9,252 bases of DNA. Source: an uncultured Clostridia bacterium (GTDB taxonomy: Bacteria; Bacillota; Clostridia; Lachnospirales; Bianqueaceae). The notes under the pieces were generated by a model. It made no database searches, was not told the origin of the DNA, and saw only the letters and a list, made by a program, of their open reading frames with translations. The stretch is taken from NCBI GenBank assembly GCA_947570515.1, contig CANOUM010000053.1:1-9252 (forward strand), given 5' to 3'. Both the position numbers and the translations under genes were made by a program. Shown one piece after another: positions 6,271-9,252 of this stretch (position 1 is its first letter; every line of letters begins with the position of its first letter).

Positions 6271-6949
6271 ATTTATAGCCTACTCCCCAAACTGTTTTAA
6301 TACTCCATTTTGTATGTTTTTCTTCAGAACCAAGCTTTTCCCTGATTCGTTTGATATGGACATCCACGGTTCTCGTATCTCCGTAATACTCATACCCCCA
6401 TATCTGATTCAGCAGCTGCTCTCTGGTAAACACCTGATTCGGATGAGAAGCCAAATAGAACAGAAGCTCCAGCTCTTTCGGCGGCATCTCCACATTTTCT
6501 CCGTAATAACTGACAGAATAGTTAGAAAGATTGATGGTCAGATTTTCAAAAGAAAGCTTCTTAGCATTATTTTCTTTATTTTCCAATCGCCGAAGTACTG
6601 CCTTCACACGTGCAACCAGCTCTTTGGTATCAAAAGGCTTAACCATGTAATCATCTGCTCCCAGTTCAAGCCCCAGCACTTTGTCAAAGGTCTCCCCTTT
6701 CGCTGTCAGCATAATAATGGGAACCGTACTGTTTTTTCGTACCTCCCGGCAGAACTCATACCCATCCATTTCCGGCATCATAATATCTAAAATGATCAAG
6801 TCCGGATTAAACGACTGCACCATTCGAAAGGCCTCTTTCCCATCGCCGGCTTTCTGCGTTTCATAGCCCTCTTTCGTTAAATAAAGAGAGATAAGCTCCG
6901 CAATATTGCTCTCGTCATCTGCAATCAAAATGCGCTGCTTTCCGTTCAT
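6254..6949 (-). CDS. OmpR/PhoB-family two-component response regulator
   Basis: This 231-residue cytoplasmic transcription regulator has a receiver domain at about residues 6-118 and a winged-helix DNA-binding domain at about 133-228. The receiver has the acidic pair Asp11-Asp12 (IADDES), the phosphoacceptor Asp55 (LILDIMMPEMDG), Thr82 (MLTAKG), Tyr101 and Lys104 (DDYMVKPFD). The DNA-binding half has PPKELELLFYLASHP and GDTRTVDVHIKRIREKLG, typical of the family. I chose the ATG at 6949 because AAGGAGG lies exactly 8 bases upstream; an upstream in-frame ATG at 6988 would overlap mutS2 and add 13 charged residues without receiver homology. It begins 16 bases after the mutS2 stop, and its 3' end overlaps the kinase start, which makes co-translation with the kinase likely. 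Targets are not visible; htrA just downstream is the obvious candidate. It resembles WalR, PhoP and CssR regulators, and I do not assign a specific symbol. Confidence 0.95.
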   Translation of the reverse strand: MNGKQRILIADDESNIAELISLYLTKEGYETQKAGDGKEAFRMVQSFNPDLIILDIMMPEMDGYEFCREVRKNSTVPIIMLTAKGETFDKVLGLELGADDYMVKPFDTKELVARVKAVLRRLENKENNAKKLSFENLTINLSNYSVSYYGENVEMPPKELELLFYLASHPNQVFTREQLLNQIWGYEYYGDTRTVDVHIKRIREKLGSEEKHTKWSIKTVWGVGYKFEVNA

Positions 6950-6957
6950 CGTTTCCG

Positions 6958-6964
6958 CCTCCTT
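6958..6964 (-). promoter_or_regulatory. Shine-Dalgarno site that sets the response regulator start
   Basis: AAGGAGG on the minus strand is followed by 8 bases and the ATG at 6949. It lies directly after the mutS2 stop codon (TGA, 6968-6966), so ribosomes finishing mutS2 end next to it. It decides against the upstream ATG at 6988. Confidence 0.8.
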
Positions 6965-6965
6965 T

Positions 6966-9252
6966 TCATTTGCGTTTTTTGATCTCAACTACGGTTACGC
7001 CCGTATCGCCTTCCCCAAGCGTCCCCAGTCTATATGAGGCCACATGCGCCGCCTTGCGCAGATATTGATGCACCGCCTTACGCATTGCCCCCGTTCCCTT
7101 TCCGTGAATCACCCTAATTTGCGGCATTCCGGCCAAATAAGCATCGTCCAGATATTTATCCAAGATACTGATGCCTTCATCTGTCAGCATTCCTCTCAGA
7201 TCTACCTCTAAATGAATCGTCTGCGCCTTGCCAAAAGATCCTGCTGAAATAGCAGAGGCCTTAGATTTTTCCTTTCTGGGCTTATCCTCCGGATCCAATA
7301 AGATACGCTCGATTTCCTCTGGTTTAATCTGCATCTTCATAATGCCCGCCTGCACCGTTATATTGCCGCGATTATCCGGCCTCGTCAACACGCTGTACTC
7401 TTGATCAAATCCGGCAAGTTTAATTTTGACACCCGGTATCAGCTGCTTAATATCCAGCGCCTTTTTCGGCCCTGAAACAGACGTATAGAGCTTTTCTTCG
7501 GCTTCATTCACTTTACTTCTCAGATGCACACGCTCTTTCTCCAAGGATCGCATATCCACGCTCTCTCCCTGCTGAATGAGTTTATGCATTCTCGCAATCG
7601 TTTGATCTGCCTCCTCTTTTGCCTGCCTCAACGTTTCATGCGCCTCTTGCTGAGCCTGCTCCAGGATCCGTTCTTTTTGGCGCTCCAATTTTTCTTTAGC
7701 AGTCCTTGCTTCCTCCTGCAGCACCGCCAGCTCCTGCCGCAGCGTCTGAATTCTTCCTTGTTCCTCCTCGATCTGACGCCTTCTAAGCTCCATATCACTC
7801 ATCAGATCCTCAAACTTAACATCATTGCTTTCAAGTAGCTCCTTCGCTTCTTGAATAATTTCATCCGTAAGCCCCAAACGACTGGAAATAGCAAACGCAT
7901 TACTCTTTCCGGGTACGCCAATCAAAAGCCGATAGGTTGGTCGCAGCGTATCCACATCAAACTCACAGCTTGCATTTTCGACCCTTTCCGTAGATAATGC
8001 ATACACTTTTAATTCGCTATAATGTGTAGTAGCTGCCGTCAATATGCGGCGCTGCCGCAAATTCTCTAAAATTGCTTGTGCTAACGCAGCTCCTTCAGTA
8101 GGATCCGTACCCGCTCCCAGCTCGTCGAAGAGTACCAAAGACCATGGCGTAACCTGCTCCAAAATCTCTACAATGTTAACCATATGGGATGAAAAAGTGC
8201 TTAAGCTTTGTTCAATGCTTTGTTCATCTCCAATATCGGCAAAAACATGATCCAACACGGACAGTCTCGGACGGTCTGCCGTTGGAATATGCAGCCCTGC
8301 CTGCCCCATCAGAGATAAAAGCCCCAGCGTTTTTAATGTAACTGTTTTTCCGCCGGTATTAGGGCCTGTAATGACCAAAGAAGTAAAATCTCCGCCTAAA
8401 CGAAGCGTAATCGGCACTACTTTTTTGGGGTTTAGCAGCGGATGCCTTGCCTGCTTTAGCTCGATAATTCCTTGCTCATTCATCATCGGTTTCACTGCAT
8501 TTAATTCCAGCGCTAACCGTCCTCTGGCAAAGATGAAGTCAAGTTCTGTCAGCAGCTCAAAGTTTGCCATCAGCTCCTCATGATGCTGATGTACTAACTG
8601 ACTAAGCTCACGTAAAATACGTTGCACTTCTTCTTGTTCCTGAACCATCAGTTCTGTAATTTTATTATTAGTCTGTACCACCGAAAGCGGCTCAATAAAC
8701 AAGGTAGAACCACTGGCCGACTGATCATGGACCATGCCGCTCACACTGCTTTTATATTCTGATTTAACCGGAAGGCAGAATCGGCCTCCTCTCATTGTAA
8801 CTACCTGATCCTGCAGCATAGCCTTATACGTACTGGAATGAATCATACTTTGCAGCTGACTGCGTACTCTCTCTTGCTGTACATGGATTTCGCGGCGAAG
8901 ATTATGCAGCTTTGTGCTGGCATTATCGCTCATCTCCTCTTCACTTACAATACATCGGCGTATCTCGCTTTCCACCTCACGCACCGGCTGCAAGCCCTCA
9001 AACATAGGATCCAGATTTTCAAAGCTGCCGGTTAAATTATTTTCACGTTTTCCGTATGCCTTAATTTTTTGCACGACATACAGCGATTCCGCCACGTCTA
9101 AAAGTTCCTTCATCCCCAGTATGCCACCGATTGCCGTTCTGCCGATGGCGCCGCGAATATCGTGAAGCCCGCCAAATGAAGGTGTGTTTTTGATCAGCAG
9201 ATACCGAAGAGCTTCATCCGTTTCCTGCTGCCATCTTTCAATTTCGAATAAA
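6966..9252 (-). CDS. mutS2: MutS2 family ATPase with Smr domain (5' end beyond window)
   Basis: The visible 761 residues are most of a protein usually near 785-790 long; perhaps 25-30 N-terminal residues lie beyond the right edge. The frame continues upstream of the ATG at 9113 through TDEALRYLL and PSFGGLHDIRGAIGR, which are typical MutS2 N-terminal sequence, so 9113 is not the start. Numbering from the right edge, the MutS-like lever and clamp region is followed by an ABC-type ATPase with Walker A GPNTGGKT (296-303), a signature region near STFSSHM (about 351-357) and Walker B LVLFDELGAGTDP (372-384). A long charged coiled coil covers about 460-590, a KOW-like segment about 604-647, and a C-terminal Smr domain about 678-761 (VDLRGM, HGKGTGAMR, GEGDTGVTVVEI). 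MutS2 was first linked to suppressing recombination; in B. subtilis it also acts on collided ribosomes. All ATPase and Smr motifs look intact. Confidence 0.95.
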   Translation of the reverse strand, partial: LFEIERWQQETDEALRYLLIKNTPSFGGLHDIRGAIGRTAIGGILGMKELLDVAESLYVVQKIKAYGKRENNLTGSFENLDPMFEGLQPVREVESEIRRCIVSEEEMSDNASTKLHNLRREIHVQQERVRSQLQSMIHSSTYKAMLQDQVVTMRGGRFCLPVKSEYKSSVSGMVHDQSASGSTLFIEPLSVVQTNNKITELMVQEQEEVQRILRELSQLVHQHHEELMANFELLTELDFIFARGRLALELNAVKPMMNEQGIIELKQARHPLLNPKKVVPITLRLGGDFTSLVITGPNTGGKTVTLKTLGLLSLMGQAGLHIPTADRPRLSVLDHVFADIGDEQSIEQSLSTFSSHMVNIVEILEQVTPWSLVLFDELGAGTDPTEGAALAQAILENLRQRRILTAATTHYSELKVYALSTERVENASCEFDVDTLRPTYRLLIGVPGKSNAFAISSRLGLTDEIIQEAKELLESNDVKFEDLMSDMELRRRQIEEEQGRIQTLRQELAVLQEEARTAKEKLERQKERILEQAQQEAHETLRQAKEEADQTIARMHKLIQQGESVDMRSLEKERVHLRSKVNEAEEKLYTSVSGPKKALDIKQLIPGVKIKLAGFDQEYSVLTRPDNRGNITVQAGIMKMQIKPEEIERILLDPEDKPRKEKSKASAISAGSFGKAQTIHLEVDLRGMLTDEGISILDKYLDDAYLAGMPQIRVIHGKGTGAMRKAVHQYLRKAAHVASYRLGTLGEGDTGVTVVEIKKRK

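Noticed and set aside
5846..6790. Plus-strand open frame of 314 codons opposite the kinase and regulator genes
   Set aside because: It lies entirely antisense to two genes with complete catalytic motifs; the translation is rich in Phe, Ser, Ile and Cys without domain features. Antisense frames of this length occur opposite such codon use.
9111..9113. ATG at 9113 as the MutS2 start
   Set aside because: The frame continues upstream with conserved MutS2 N-terminal sequence to the window edge, so this is an internal Met.

Overview
The window looks like chromosomal core sequence from a Gram-positive, low-to-moderate GC Firmicute, most likely a Clostridia/Lachnospiraceae-type bacterium. This rests on the gene set (Smr-type MutS2, a YhaM-type OB-HD exoribonuclease, an RlmD/RlmCD-type rRNA methyltransferase with an Fe-S cysteine cluster, a membrane-anchored HtrA with a Gln/Pro-rich N-terminus), on strong AGGAGG-type ribosome binding sites and on tight gene packing. 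The assignment is an inference from protein resemblance; there is no rRNA gene or other taxonomic marker here.

All seven genes lie on the minus strand, so transcription runs from the right edge to the left. In that order they are: mutS2 (start beyond the right edge; stop at 6966), an OmpR-family response regulator (6949-6254), a membrane histidine kinase (6270-4723, TTG start overlapping the regulator's end), an HtrA/DegP-type serine protease (4691-3276), a YhaM-type 3'-5' exoribonuclease (3263-2313), the 23S rRNA uracil-C5 methyltransferase (2316-898, ATGA overlap with the previous stop), and a partial aminoglycoside-phosphotransferase-like gene with an extra N-terminal domain (869 to beyond base 1). 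Gaps between genes are 12 to 31 bases or overlaps, and I saw no terminator, so one long operon or a chain of overlapping transcripts is likely. No stretch above 300 bases lacks a gene.

Two functional themes are interleaved. MutS2, YhaM and RlmD deal with nucleic acid and ribosome upkeep. The regulator-kinase pair followed directly by HtrA looks like an envelope-stress sensing and response unit, comparable in layout to CssRS with HtrA in Bacillus. A promoter-like sequence inside the 3' end of the kinase gene could let htrA be controlled separately. The last gene is locally AT-rich and carries an unrecognised N-terminal domain fused to a small-molecule kinase N-lobe.

I see no mobile element, CRISPR array, tRNA/rRNA gene, toxin-antitoxin pair or obvious new system. 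The most unusual non-coding signal is a 16-pair hairpin (6213-6247) at the beginning of the kinase gene. It buries a strong Shine-Dalgarno-like sequence, and both of its imperfect pairs are G-U wobbles only in the coding-strand RNA.
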